A DNA stretch of 47,344 bases from Phycisphaerae bacterium. Lineage in GTDB: Bacteria > Planctomycetota > Phycisphaerae > Sedimentisphaerales > Anaerobacaceae. The stretch's first letter is position 1. Each line of letters begins with the position of its first letter. The translations under genes and the position numbers were made by a program. Below, one piece after another: positions 32,757 to 41,512 of this stretch. The stretch spans positions 1 to 47,344 of the forward strand of contig JAGOLX010000046.1 of the NCBI GenBank assembly GCA_017993835.1. The letters are read 5' to 3'. The notes below the pieces were generated by a model. That model saw only the letters and a list, made by a program, of their open reading frames with translations, did no database searches and was not told the origin of the DNA.

Positions 32757-34352
32757 CTATTCTTCCTTCCTGGCCTCTTGGGCGGAGTTATTGCCGGTCT
32801 TGCGGCCGGCGCGGACCTCGCGAACAGGCTGTCGTGCCGGCTCGGTGGCCCGCAGTGCCCGTTCCTGCATGACCCTGGTGACCACTTCGTTGACATCGAC
32901 GTGTTCCGCATCGGCCAGCGTGTTCACATGCACGATCCGACAGTCGGTCTGTCCACAGGCGCTCCAGCGTCGGATGAAATTCTTGTTGTTGCTGCCCGCG
33001 AAGATCGTCAAGGTGGGGGTGCGGGCCGCGGCGGCAATGTGCTGACAGGCCGAATCGTACCCGATGTATTCGTCGCAGCGGGCAATCATCGCGCCCATGG
33101 CGCCGATGCCGCATTCGATGGCGACGACTCCATGGGCCAGGGCAGGCAAATCCGTCGCGGAGAACGAAGTCTCCACACCGGGGAAACCGTGCTCTCGCGT
33201 ATCTGCCAGCAGCAGGGCGGACCGCTCTTCCTCGTCGACACCGAAGCCGCGGTCGAGAACGACCACGGTACCCGGCACAGCCACGATCGCCCGCACGAGC
33301 CTCTTTTCAAACTCCAGGCCGACGCGTTTCCTCGGGTTCTGCCCGACGCCCAGGTTCATCGCGACGATGTGTCGTGCCCCCGCAGCCCGCAGGGAATCGA
33401 TCTTCGTTCTGGCTGTCGTCATCAGGGCCGGAGGCGTCCAGATCGTCGGATAGGCGAAATCCGGCACGCCGAAGACCCCGTTGATCCATTCGTTGGTCCA
33501 CTCGGCCATGCAGTGCCCGTTGGCCGTGAGGAGGTGATCCCGCGTATTGAAGAACAGGTGGTTGTCCGCGTGCATCATGGGCAGCACGCCGAGCTGGGAG
33601 ATCCGCGAATCCGGGTCGATCACGAGCACGTTCTCTTCGCCGTCGGCGAATTCCTCGCGCAGGAGGTCGAGGGTGGCGTGCCAGCCGGCGAACCGCTCGA
33701 AGAGTCCGCCGCGACGCGCGTAGCTCAAATCGCGGATTCGGATGTCCGGATTTCCTCCGAAGAGCCCCTCCAGCTTGCGGCTGCCGATGATGACCATGTC
33801 CGCTTCCGGGAACAGATGGCGCAGACGCTGAACCATGACGCTCAGGATTGCAACGTCCGCTCCGATGGTGACCCGGGACAGCAGCACGATCCGGCGGGGG
33901 GCCTTGCCCGGATCGCGACGATACTGACGGGTATGGGTCGCGAGTGCCCGCCGGTATAACTCCTCGGGCGAGACAACGCCGAAATCCGTCAGTTTCGCGT
34001 CGAGTCCCTTTCCTGCTGGGACCGTCCGACAGCGGCTGACCACCTGGCACATGACCCGCGTGTAGACCTCGACCGGGAGGTCTTCGAAATCGTCGCAGAG
34101 CTTCTCGATGACGATCTCGAACAGGGCGGTCGAGACGAGGTTGCTCAACTCCGCCTTCGAGTAGAACGTCGCCATCTCGCAGAGCAGATCGATGTACTCG
34201 GCGACGTAGGTGCCGCTCTGAAAGTGCTTGTCGATGAAGGAGAAGGCGACCTGACGGGCGAGCTGGTGCAGTTCCTCCGCGTCGGTCTTGCCGTCTCTGA
34301 GTCTATGCCATCTTTTTCGATAGATTGCCGGGTCCATGCTGTTTGCACGCAT
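32757..34352 (-). CDS. GT9-like heptosyltransferase-type protein with N-terminal extension
   Basis: The 531-residue product is longer than typical heptosyltransferases (about 340-360). Residues about 150-500 resemble the GT9 fold: RIVLLSRVTIGADVAILSVM at the first strand, GQNPRKRVGLEFEKRLV at the donor domain, and DEYIGYDSACQHIAAAARTP followed by TIFAGSNN, the usual end motif. The first about 140 residues are helix-rich and not recognised, and the last about 30 are charged. It overlaps the waaF end by 50 bases (start 34352) or 35 bases (ATG 34337); neither start has a clear ribosome site. It probably adds a core sugar. The acceptor is unknown. Confidence 0.72.
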   Translation of the reverse strand: MRANSMDPAIYRKRWHRLRDGKTDAEELHQLARQVAFSFIDKHFQSGTYVAEYIDLLCEMATFYSKAELSNLVSTALFEIVIEKLCDDFEDLPVEVYTRVMCQVVSRCRTVPAGKGLDAKLTDFGVVSPEELYRRALATHTRQYRRDPGKAPRRIVLLSRVTIGADVAILSVMVQRLRHLFPEADMVIIGSRKLEGLFGGNPDIRIRDLSYARRGGLFERFAGWHATLDLLREEFADGEENVLVIDPDSRISQLGVLPMMHADNHLFFNTRDHLLTANGHCMAEWTNEWINGVFGVPDFAYPTIWTPPALMTTARTKIDSLRAAGARHIVAMNLGVGQNPRKRVGLEFEKRLVRAIVAVPGTVVVLDRGFGVDEEERSALLLADTREHGFPGVETSFSATDLPALAHGVVAIECGIGAMGAMIARCDEYIGYDSACQHIAAAARTPTLTIFAGSNNKNFIRRWSACGQTDCRIVHVNTLADAEHVDVNEVVTRVMQERALRATEPARQPVREVRAGRKTGNNSAQEARKEE

Positions 34353-35373
34353 TCACAAGTTGCTCGGCGGCCGCAAAGACCTCGGCCGGCCGGATTTCCC
34401 TCATGCACTCGTGCCCACGAGGGCACACTTTCTTATGACAAGGCGAGCACGCCAGTTCTTTCCGCAGGACGACCGAATGATCCAGATTCGCGGCCGTGTA
34501 GCGGGGATCGGTCGAGCCCATGAGGACCACCGTCGGTACGTCGAAGGCCACCGCGTAGTGACGAGGGCCGGTATCGTTGGTAACGAACAGGTTGCACCGT
34601 TTCACGAGCGGCTTGAGCATCTCCAGGTCCACCCTGTCGGCCCGCGTGTCGATGAGATCGACTTCGGTTCGGTCGAGGATCGCCTGTATGATACCTTCCT
34701 CGCCCGGTCCTGAGAAGAGGATGACCTTGGCGTCGAAGGCATTTCGGAGCTTCCCGGCCAGTTCGGCGAAGTATTCCGGCGGCCAGCACTTGGATGAGCC
34801 GAAGCTGGCGCCGGGATTCAAGCCGATGAGGAGACCATCCCTCGCGACGCCGTACTTCCCCAGCAGCGCGTCCGCTCGTCTGGCTAGCGCCTCGCCGATG
34901 AACAGGCTGGGCTTGGGCCGCGACGGCAGCTCCAGACCCAGCCACCGGCAGATCTCGATGTAGTATTCGCCCATCGGGATAGGGGTCCTGCCGCCGGTCG
35001 GGCCGCCCGTCAAGAGGAGATTTCGCCATTCCCGACGGTAGCCATAGACCCGCCGGACGCTGCTCAGACGCATCGTCAGTACCGACCGAATGGAGTTCGT
35101 CAGAAGGATCGCGGCGTCGGGGGCCAGGGCTCTGAGCTGCCGGCGCATCTGCTGGAAACCGGACCAGGTCTTGTCGTTCCCGTCCACGAAGTCGTCGAAC
35201 CACGGCCCATCCCGGACGATGCCCTGGGCGCTTCTCTTCATCACCGCGACGATCCTGGCCTGCGGCAGACTCCTGCGCAGACAGTCAAACACCGGCGTGG
35301 CCATTACCACGTCCCCCACCCAGTTCGGGCAACGAACCGCCAAGGTTCTCACATCTGCAAGTTTCGAGGTCAT
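34303..35373 (-). CDS. waaF: LPS heptosyltransferase II
   Basis: WaaF transfers the second heptose from ADP-heptose to the inner core. The 356-residue product starts with VRCPNWVGDVVMATPVFDCL, the family's donor-side loop. It continues with LLIGLNPGASFGSSKCWPPE and the late FVTNDTGPRHYAVAF with VLMGSTDP. A distinctive CSPCHKKVCPRGHECM stretch near the end is also usual for the family. It begins 3 bases after the gmhB stop and overlaps the next gene. Confidence 0.93.
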   Translation of the reverse strand: MTSKLADVRTLAVRCPNWVGDVVMATPVFDCLRRSLPQARIVAVMKRSAQGIVRDGPWFDDFVDGNDKTWSGFQQMRRQLRALAPDAAILLTNSIRSVLTMRLSSVRRVYGYRREWRNLLLTGGPTGGRTPIPMGEYYIEICRWLGLELPSRPKPSLFIGEALARRADALLGKYGVARDGLLIGLNPGASFGSSKCWPPEYFAELAGKLRNAFDAKVILFSGPGEEGIIQAILDRTEVDLIDTRADRVDLEMLKPLVKRCNLFVTNDTGPRHYAVAFDVPTVVLMGSTDPRYTAANLDHSVVLRKELACSPCHKKVCPRGHECMREIRPAEVFAAAEQLVNACKQHGPGNLSKKMA

Positions 35374-35376
35374 CGT

Positions 35377-36339
35377 CTATCGGTGCATCATGTAGAAGGT
35401 CAGGGCCATCATCTGCAACACGGCGCCGAAACCAAGCGCCAGGAAGGCGTTGTTGTCCTGCCGGTGAGGGCCCATGAGAAACCACAGGGCCAGCAGCAGG
35501 CAAAAGGTGACAAATACCTGCACGATGCCGGCCAGCAGACGCAGCAGGGAGAACTCGGCAACGAACATCTCGGTCTTCTGCATCCGGCGCAATTGCTCCA
35601 GGATGCCCCCCAATAGCTGGTCGGTCTTGGCTCCGGTTGTCGCAGGTCCCGCCGACTGCCTCTCGGCGTCCTTCGTTGCATACTCTTCCACCATCGACAG
35701 GATCTCCATAGATTGGGCGGCCAGCGTGTCGTCGTGACTCGCGGAAGGGACCGGTGCCGCCGGGTTCTGCCCGCCGGAACGATGATGCTGCTTCACGATG
35801 TTGACCGCTTCTCTCATGTTTACGGCAACATGGTCGGCATGGCACGGCGGGGTGGTCCCGGATTCGGAACGGCTCGCGCGGATGAGAATGGTCTTGCACC
35901 CGGCGGTCCGCCCCGCTTCGACGTCCCGTTCGTTGTCGCCGATCATCCAGGATTTCGTCAGATCGATGTCCATCTCCTTGGCCGCCGCCAGGAGCATCCC
36001 CGGCTTGGGCTTGCGCCAGTCGCTGTCCTTGCGGTACTGGTCGATCACCCCGTCCGGGTGGTAGGGACAGTAGTAGACCTTGTCCAGCAAGGCCCCTTTG
36101 GCTGCCAGCAGTTCGCACAGCCGCGCGTGGATGCGTTCGAGCATCTCTTCCGTCACGATCCCGCGTGCCACGCCCGACTGGTTGGAGACGACCACCGTCT
36201 TGTAGCTCAGACCGCGCAGCTCTCTCAGGGCCTCGGCCGCACCGTCCAGGAGCTGCACCTGGTCGGGGTGGTTGAGATACCCGGGATCGTGGATCAGTGT
36301 GCCGTCCCGATCGAAGAATATCGCTGCATTGGGCATCAT
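35377..36339 (-). CDS. gmhB: GmhB-like heptose bisphosphatase with membrane tail
   Basis: GmhB removes the 7-phosphate from heptose 1,7-bisphosphate. The N-terminal about 190 residues are a HAD phosphatase: FFDRDGTL (D10, D12), VVSNQSGVARG, WRKPKPGM and MIGDNERDVEAG. The zinc loop is odd. CPYHPDG keeps the first pair, but the second Cys pair before RKPKPGM is replaced by KDSDW. A polar linker follows, and then two hydrophobic segments near the C-terminus (about 260-285 and 295-318), an addition absent from the usual 180-190-residue enzyme. The start ATG 36339 overlaps the gmhA stop by four bases, with AGGAG 8 bases upstream. An earlier in-frame start at 36438 is rejected. It may anchor ADP-heptose synthesis to the inner membrane. 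Confidence 0.85.
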   Translation of the reverse strand: MMPNAAIFFDRDGTLIHDPGYLNHPDQVQLLDGAAEALRELRGLSYKTVVVSNQSGVARGIVTEEMLERIHARLCELLAAKGALLDKVYYCPYHPDGVIDQYRKDSDWRKPKPGMLLAAAKEMDIDLTKSWMIGDNERDVEAGRTAGCKTILIRASRSESGTTPPCHADHVAVNMREAVNIVKQHHRSGGQNPAAPVPSASHDDTLAAQSMEILSMVEEYATKDAERQSAGPATTGAKTDQLLGGILEQLRRMQKTEMFVAEFSLLRLLAGIVQVFVTFCLLLALWFLMGPHRQDNNAFLALGFGAVLQMMALTFYMMHR

Positions 36340-36911
36340 CCGCAGAACTCCTGCTCCACGAGGTCGCAGATGATATGGTACGCCAGTTGGTGGATCTCCT
36401 GGCTGCGGGCCGTCAGCGTGGCCTCGGCGCACAGGCACAGATCGGCCAGAGACTCCAGTTTGCTGTGGGCTCGCCCGGTGAACGCCAGCACGCGCGCGTC
36501 CTTCCTCTTGGCCGTCTCCGCCGCTCGCAACACGTTGGGCGAGGTCCCGCTCGTGCTGAACGCCCAGAGGACATCCCCCGGCCGCACGAGCGCCTCGACC
36601 TGTCGCGAGAAGACGCTCTGGTAGTCATAGTCGTTCCCGATGCAGGTCAGGACAGAGCTGTCCGTGGAAAGCGCGACCGCCGGCAGGGCCTTTCGCTCCA
36701 TCCGGAATCGTCCGACGAACTCCCCTGCGATGTGCTGGGCGTCGGCGGCCGAGCCCCCATTGCCGCACAGATACAGCGTACCGTTCTTCCGGATCGACTC
36801 GACGATCATCTCCACCATGGCGACGACGGTAGCGCTGCCGCGGGCTTCGAATGCCGCCAGCATCGCCCGATGCGTCTCGATGGCCTCGCGAATTCTGGGG
36901 TGCTCCATCAT
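36336..36911 (-). CDS. gmhA: Sedoheptulose-7-phosphate isomerase
   Basis: GmhA converts sedoheptulose 7-phosphate to D-glycero-D-manno-heptose 7-phosphate, the first step to ADP-heptose. The 191-residue SIS-domain product shows LYLCGNGGSAADAQHIAGEF, FSTSGTSPNVLRAA, and the terminal QEIHQLAYHIICDLVE. All are family marks at the expected places and length. The start overlaps the hldE stop by four bases (ATGA), which indicates translational coupling. Confidence 0.95.
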   Translation of the reverse strand: MMEHPRIREAIETHRAMLAAFEARGSATVVAMVEMIVESIRKNGTLYLCGNGGSAADAQHIAGEFVGRFRMERKALPAVALSTDSSVLTCIGNDYDYQSVFSRQVEALVRPGDVLWAFSTSGTSPNVLRAAETAKRKDARVLAFTGRAHSKLESLADLCLCAEATLTARSQEIHQLAYHIICDLVEQEFCG

Positions 36912-38404
36912 GCTTGTGACTCGTTGGTCTGAAGGGTCTTGATTCTCTCGATGGTGGCGGTCGAACTCTTGCCCTGCACGAGCGGCGCGAGCAGAACGGT
37001 GCCGCCGTAGGACTCGACGAACTCTGCGCCGACAACGCCTGCCTTCGTGCCCCAGTCTGCTCCCTTGATTAGAACGTTTGGCCTGACCTTCTTGATCAGA
37101 CTGAGCGGGTCCGGTTCATCGAAGATGGTGATGAAGTCCACGGTTTCAAGGCCCGAGAGCACGGCCGCTCGGTCATACTGGCCGTTGATCGGCCGTTCCG
37201 GACCCTTGATGCCCCGCACGGAACTGTCGCTGTTGAGCCCGACGACGACCACGTCGCCGTGGGCCTTGCAGAATCGTAGATATTCGATGTGTCCGCGGTG
37301 GATCACGTCGAAGCAACCATTGGTGAAGACGATGGTCTGGCCCCGGCTGCGCCGCCAGTCGAGCTCCTCCATGAGCGAGTCCAGAGATCGGAGTTTGATG
37401 TTTCGCGGCCCAAACAACGCCGCAATCTCGTGGACCATCTCCGAGGCAGTCACTGGAGTGGCCCCGAACTTCTCGACCTCAATGCCGCCGGCGAGGTTCG
37501 CCAAATGGGCTGCGGTCAGGTAGTCGGTGTCTGCCGCGAGGCTCACGGCCATGGTCGCCAGCACGACATCACCGGCGCCGGTCACGTCATAGACGTTCCG
37601 CTGCTTGGCCGGGACCATCTCCCGAATGTCCTGGGTGAACAGGAAGGCCCCTTCTCTGTCCAGCGTGATGAGCACGGCGTCGAGCGACAGCTCCCGCGTC
37701 AGATGCTCTGCGGCCTTCTGTGCGTCCGCCGGGGTGCGCAGCTCGAATCCGAGTATCCTGGAGGCGTCGCTGCGGTTCGGCGTCAGCAGGGTCGCGCCCG
37801 CGTACTTGCTGTAATCGGGGTCGTGCATGGGCGACACGAGGACCTTCAATCCCGCGGTTCTCGCCAAGCGGATCATCTCCGTGCACATGTGCGGCGGCAA
37901 CATCCCCTTGTCGTAATCGCGGAGACAGACGAGGTCCACGTTGTCGAGGGCATCCTCATATCGCTGGAGGACCTCCCTCGCGACGTCGTCGGGCAGCGGG
38001 TCCGTGCTTTCCAGGTCGATCCGCATCAGTTGCTGTCTGTGCCGATGCTGGGCCAGGCCGATGAGCCTTTGTTTGGTCGTCGTGGGGCGGTCCACGACCT
38101 CGATCAGGCCGGAGAGATCGCCGTGCGATGCTGCCAGAAGCTCTCGGAGCGTGTCGCCGTGGGTATCTCGGCCGAGCACGCCCAGACAGACCGGCACCGC
38201 TCCCATTGCCGCGATGTCCGCCGCCACCGAGGCGGCCCCGCCACAACGAGGCTCCGTCTCGGTCACCCGCAGAACCGGAACAGGCGCCTCCGGGCTGATG
38301 CGCGTGGCATCGCCGTACACGTACAGATCGAGCATGAAATCGCCCACGACGAGAATCCTCGGCGCACCGAGATTCCCCACCGCCTTGAGCAGTTGTTCGT
38401 ACAT
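36908..38404 (-). CDS. hldE: Bifunctional heptose kinase/adenylyltransferase
   Basis: HldE (RfaE) phosphorylates heptose 7-phosphate at position 1 and later joins heptose 1-phosphate to AMP. The N-terminal ribokinase-type domain is shown by ILVVGDFMLDLYVYGD, ISPEAPVPVL and the anion hole in DVTGAGDVVLA. The C-terminal cytidylyltransferase-like domain is shown by FTNGCFDVIHRGHIEYL and ending KSSTATIERI. Both halves are intact, so the fusion is complete. ATG 38404 has AGGT about 8 bases upstream and gives the usual N-terminus (498 residues). A GTG at 38440, overlapping the lpxK stop by four bases, is the alternative. Confidence 0.94.
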   Translation of the reverse strand: MYEQLLKAVGNLGAPRILVVGDFMLDLYVYGDATRISPEAPVPVLRVTETEPRCGGAASVAADIAAMGAVPVCLGVLGRDTHGDTLRELLAASHGDLSGLIEVVDRPTTTKQRLIGLAQHRHRQQLMRIDLESTDPLPDDVAREVLQRYEDALDNVDLVCLRDYDKGMLPPHMCTEMIRLARTAGLKVLVSPMHDPDYSKYAGATLLTPNRSDASRILGFELRTPADAQKAAEHLTRELSLDAVLITLDREGAFLFTQDIREMVPAKQRNVYDVTGAGDVVLATMAVSLAADTDYLTAAHLANLAGGIEVEKFGATPVTASEMVHEIAALFGPRNIKLRSLDSLMEELDWRRSRGQTIVFTNGCFDVIHRGHIEYLRFCKAHGDVVVVGLNSDSSVRGIKGPERPINGQYDRAAVLSGLETVDFITIFDEPDPLSLIKKVRPNVLIKGADWGTKAGVVGAEFVESYGGTVLLAPLVQGKSSTATIERIKTLQTNESQA

Positions 38405-38436
38405 TCTCAATACCTGGTCGTTCCGGGTTCGGCTAC

Positions 38437-39507
38437 TCACTGACCGGGTATTCTACCGCCCAGGACGCGATCAATCAAGGCCGTCAGCATTTCCTCGCCG
38501 GCCGTAATCCTTGCTTCGACGGCCAGATACGCCAACGGCGGCCCCCCCGGCGGCACGGTGCATTGAGTTGCCTTGGTCCAGTCCTTCTGTGTGGTCAGGA
38601 TGAGCGATGCCCGCCGTTCCTGGGCCCGTCTGCGGACCGCCAGCATGTCTTCGGCTGTGTACCGGTGATGGTCGTCGAACACTTCGGAACCAGCGAATAT
38701 CGTGTGCAGTTCCTCGACAGTCCGAAAAAAAGCGTGCGGATTGCCGATCCCGCAGAATGCGAAGACTCGTGTGCCCTCTACCTGTGCCAGGGGGATTTCC
38801 TCGTCTGAAGCCGTTCGCACCGCGACCGGGGCGTGGATCGACCTCGCGACGACGAGATCGGGATTGACCCGTCGGATCTCCGTTTCGATTCCGGCCAGAG
38901 ATTCCTCGGACACTTGGTTACAGCGGGTCAGGACCACGGCTTGGGCCCGTTTCAGACCGCTGACGGGCTCTCGCAACAGGCCGGCGGGCAGGAGCCTGCC
39001 GTAGCCGAAGGGGTTCGTCGCGTCTATGGCGACGATGTTCTGATCCCGCGCGAGCCGGCGGTGCTGAAATCCGTCGTCCATGACGAGAACCTGCGCCCGG
39101 TGAGTCCGGATCGCCTCAACGGCCCCCGCGACGCGGTCCGGATTCACGATGACTGGCGCATCGGGGCACTGCGCCGCCAGTAGGGCGGGTTCGTCGGAGA
39201 CCTCGCCCGAGCGCGTCTTATAGCCGCGGGTGAGGATCGCACAGCGAAAGCCTTTGGCCCGCAGGTGCTTGCAGAGCCAGACCACCAGGGGTGTCTTGCC
39301 CGTCCCACCGGTGGTCAGGTTGCCGATGCACAGGACGGGGACGCCGGCACTATGAGATTTGAGCAAACCCATCGAGTACAGGCCATTCCGCGCGCGGACA
39401 ACCATCGAATAGGGCCAGGACAGCAAACGAAGCCCCAGACGGGCACACGTGCCAGGCAATCCCGGCGTCCGTCCCGAGATAATGTCGAAGTAGGCAATCT
39501 GGCTCAA
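38437..39507 (-). CDS. lpxK: Tetraacyldisaccharide 4'-kinase
   Basis: LpxK phosphorylates the lipid A precursor at the inner membrane. The Walker A site reads GNLTTGGTGKTP, followed by RGYK, the DDGFQHRRL motif (catalytic D and H) and DATNPFGYGRLLPAGLLREP. All are typical of LpxK. The 356-residue length fits. The start shown is a TTG and is uncertain; the protein needs its N-terminal GLRLLSWPYSMVVRARNGLY segment, so it cannot start much later. Its presence indicates lipid A synthesis. It is the first gene of the LPS run, 40 bases after the DJ-1 gene stop. Confidence 0.92.
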   Translation of the reverse strand: MSQIAYFDIISGRTPGLPGTCARLGLRLLSWPYSMVVRARNGLYSMGLLKSHSAGVPVLCIGNLTTGGTGKTPLVVWLCKHLRAKGFRCAILTRGYKTRSGEVSDEPALLAAQCPDAPVIVNPDRVAGAVEAIRTHRAQVLVMDDGFQHRRLARDQNIVAIDATNPFGYGRLLPAGLLREPVSGLKRAQAVVLTRCNQVSEESLAGIETEIRRVNPDLVVARSIHAPVAVRTASDEEIPLAQVEGTRVFAFCGIGNPHAFFRTVEELHTIFAGSEVFDDHHRYTAEDMLAVRRRAQERRASLILTTQKDWTKATQCTVPPGGPPLAYLAVEARITAGEEMLTALIDRVLGGRIPGQ

Positions 39508-39547
39508 ATTCAGGTCCGTCTCTCTGTGGCGCGGGGCCGTCTTGAAT

Positions 39548-40102
39548 CTACATGCGAACCAGCATCGGGTCTCCGACTTCCTTGGCCTTCTGGGTGCCGT
39601 AGAGCACTTCGACCAGCTTCAAGGAGAACTCGATGGCGGTGGCCGGGCCCTGGCTCGTCACGCAGTTGCCGTCGACGGCGACCCGCTCGTTCGACAATTG
39701 CACCGGGTTCAGCTTGCTCTGCATCGATGGATAGCAGGTCGCCTTCACGCCCTCCAGCAGGCCGTGCGGGAGCAGGGCCACCGCCGGCGATGCGCAGATC
39801 GCTCCGTACAGCCTGCCGGCGGCCTTCTGCTTCTTGAGCATCGCGATCAGTTCGGCACAGTCCCGCAGGTGTTCCGCTCCCGGCATCCCGCCCGGCAAGG
39901 CGATGCAGTCGTACGTCTGGCTCGCGCAATCGGCGATCAACGCATCCGCGACCAGCTTCATCCCTCGGCTGGCGGTTACCTGGAGCCTGCCGACCGACGC
40001 CACAGTCACGTCCGCTCCGGCTCGGCGGAGCGTGTCGATGATGCAAGCCGCCTCGATCTCTTCTGTCCCGTCGGCGACGGGGACCAGCACTCTCTTGGCC
40101 AT
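39548..40102 (-). CDS. DJ-1/PfpI family protein
   Basis: The 184-residue product is of the DJ-1/YajL type, linked to protein or metabolite deglycation and oxidative stress. The conserved E15 (in DGTEEIEA) and nucleophile-elbow C103 in GAICASPA are present. I start at ATG 40102, with GAGAGG 6 bases upstream. The open frame to 40189 only adds translated extragenic repeat. It lies between the repeat cluster and lpxK. Confidence 0.9.
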   Translation of the reverse strand: MAKRVLVPVADGTEEIEAACIIDTLRRAGADVTVASVGRLQVTASRGMKLVADALIADCASQTYDCIALPGGMPGAEHLRDCAELIAMLKKQKAAGRLYGAICASPAVALLPHGLLEGVKATCYPSMQSKLNPVQLSNERVAVDGNCVTSQGPATAIEFSLKLVEVLYGTQKAKEVGDPMLVRM

Positions 40103-40123
40103 TGCGACCTCTCTGAGAAGAGA

Positions 40124-40300
40124 AGCACGAATATCGAAACTCGAAATCCGAAACAAATTCAAAATACAAGACTCAAATGACCGAAACACTCTCGCGACCC
40201 GACGGGAGCCGTTTCGAATTTCGTGTTTTGGTCATTCGTGCTTGTTTCGGATTTCGAGATTCGGATTTCGAGTTCTCCACTCGTGCTTGTTTCGGATTCA
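40124..40300. repeat. Cluster of inverted and direct extragenic repeats
   Basis: A left copy (from about 40124) is an imperfect inverted repeat of the right copy (to about 40300). CTCGAAATCCGAAACAA (40140-40156) is the perfect 17-base reverse complement of 40242-40258. AATGACCGAAACAC (40176-40189) pairs with 40223-40236 with one mismatch. On the right, TCGTGCTTGTTTCGGATT occurs twice as a direct repeat (40236-40253 and 40281-40298). The stop codon of the dehydrogenase gene (40298-40300) falls at the edge of the second copy. It is A/T-richer than its surroundings. Confidence 0.8.
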
Positions 40301-41386
40301 GGATTTCGAATCTCGGATTCTTCTGATGATCTCGTCGGCCATTTCGCGGGTCCCGACGGCCGTCGGGTCGTCGCGGTCTTCCTTCATGTCGTAGGTGACC
40401 TTGCGACCCTCGGCGATGGTCTCTGCGACAGCCTTCTCCAGGCGATTCGCCTCCGCTTCTTTGCCGAGGTGGCGCAACATCAGCGCGCCGCTGAGGATCA
40501 GCGCGGTCGGGTTGACCTTGTTCATCCCCTTGTACTTCGGGGCGCTGCCGTGCGTAGCCTCGAAGGTGGCGCCTTTTTCGCCGATGTTCGCGCCGGGAGC
40601 GACGCCGAGCCCGCCCACGAGCCCGGCGCACAGATCGCTGACGATATCGCCGTACAGGTTCGGCAGAACGAGCACGTCGTACAGCTCGGGCTTCTGCACG
40701 AGCTGCATGCACATGTTGTCTACGATGCGGTCTTCGAACTCGATGTCCGGATAATTCTTGGCGACCTCCCGGCTGACCTCGAGCCACAGGCCGTCGGAGA
40801 ACTTCATGATATTGGCCTTATGAACGCTGGTGACTTTCTTGCGGCCGTTCTTGCGGGCGTATTCGAACGCATACCGCACGATCCGGTCGGTCGCGGTCAC
40901 GGTGATCGGCTTGATGCTTACGCCTGCGTCCGGACTGATCCGCTTCTTGCTGTGCTTGTTCAGCCAGTCGATCAGCTCCAGCGTGTCGTCTTGCCCTTTC
41001 GCATACTCGATGCCGGCGTACAGGTCCTCGGTGTTCTCGCGGACGATCACCAGGTCGATGTTCTCGTACTTGCTGCGGACGCCCTTGTAGCTCTTGCACG
41101 GGCGCAGGCAGACGTACAGGTCGAGACACTGACGCAGGTGGACATTGATGCTGCGGAATCCGGTCCCGACGGGCGTCGTGATCGGGGCCTTGAGGGCCAC
41201 GCCGTTCTTCTTGATGGACTCGACCGTCGCGTCGGGCAGGGGGGTCCCGGTCCTCGCCATCACGTCCACGCCTGCCTCGGCGATTTCCCAGTGGATTTGC
41301 GCCCCGGTGGCGTCGACGCACCTTCGGGCCGCTTCGGCGATCTCCGGCCCAATGCCGTCCCCGGTAATCAGAGTCACATTTGTCAT
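40298..41386 (-). CDS. NAD-type isocitrate/isopropylmalate dehydrogenase
   Basis: The 362-residue enzyme belongs to the beta-decarboxylating dehydrogenases. Features favour NAD-dependent isocitrate dehydrogenase: the N-terminal [11 protein letters not shown], then [13 protein letters not shown], then [15 protein letters not shown], where isopropylmalate dehydrogenases have a different tail. [14 protein letters not shown] and [16 protein letters not shown] follow. It should oxidise isocitrate to 2-oxoglutarate in the citric acid cycle. AGGAG stands 6 bases before the ATG at 41386. The last residues and stop lie in the extragenic repeat cluster. It sits ahead of the DJ-1 and LPS genes on the same strand. 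Confidence 0.88.
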   Translation of the reverse strand: MTNVTLITGDGIGPEIAEAARRCVDATGAQIHWEIAEAGVDVMARTGTPLPDATVESIKKNGVALKAPITTPVGTGFRSINVHLRQCLDLYVCLRPCKSYKGVRSKYENIDLVIVRENTEDLYAGIEYAKGQDDTLELIDWLNKHSKKRISPDAGVSIKPITVTATDRIVRYAFEYARKNGRKKVTSVHKANIMKFSDGLWLEVSREVAKNYPDIEFEDRIVDNMCMQLVQKPELYDVLVLPNLYGDIVSDLCAGLVGGLGVAPGANIGEKGATFEATHGSAPKYKGMNKVNPTALILSGALMLRHLGKEAEANRLEKAVAETIAEGRKVTYDMKEDRDDPTAVGTREMADEIIRRIRDSKS

Positions 41387-41403
41387 CTCAGGCTCCTGCT
41401 TTG

Positions 41404-41432
41404 ATCTACTATTTACGAACTATGATTGACCA
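41404..41432. repeat. A/T-rich extragenic repeat remnant
   Basis: GATCTACTATTTACGAACTATGA resembles, in opposite orientation, the GTAGATC/TTTACGATT words at 4092-4196. It lies in the 126-base gap before the dehydrogenase gene. The rest of that gap shows nothing clear. Confidence 0.4.
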
Positions 41433-41512
41433 TTTGAGCATCAACCCGGCGGTTTTCGCAGATCAGAGATTCTACGTGCTCAGGGGGGAATAGTAAACAG
41501 CAAATGCGGAAC

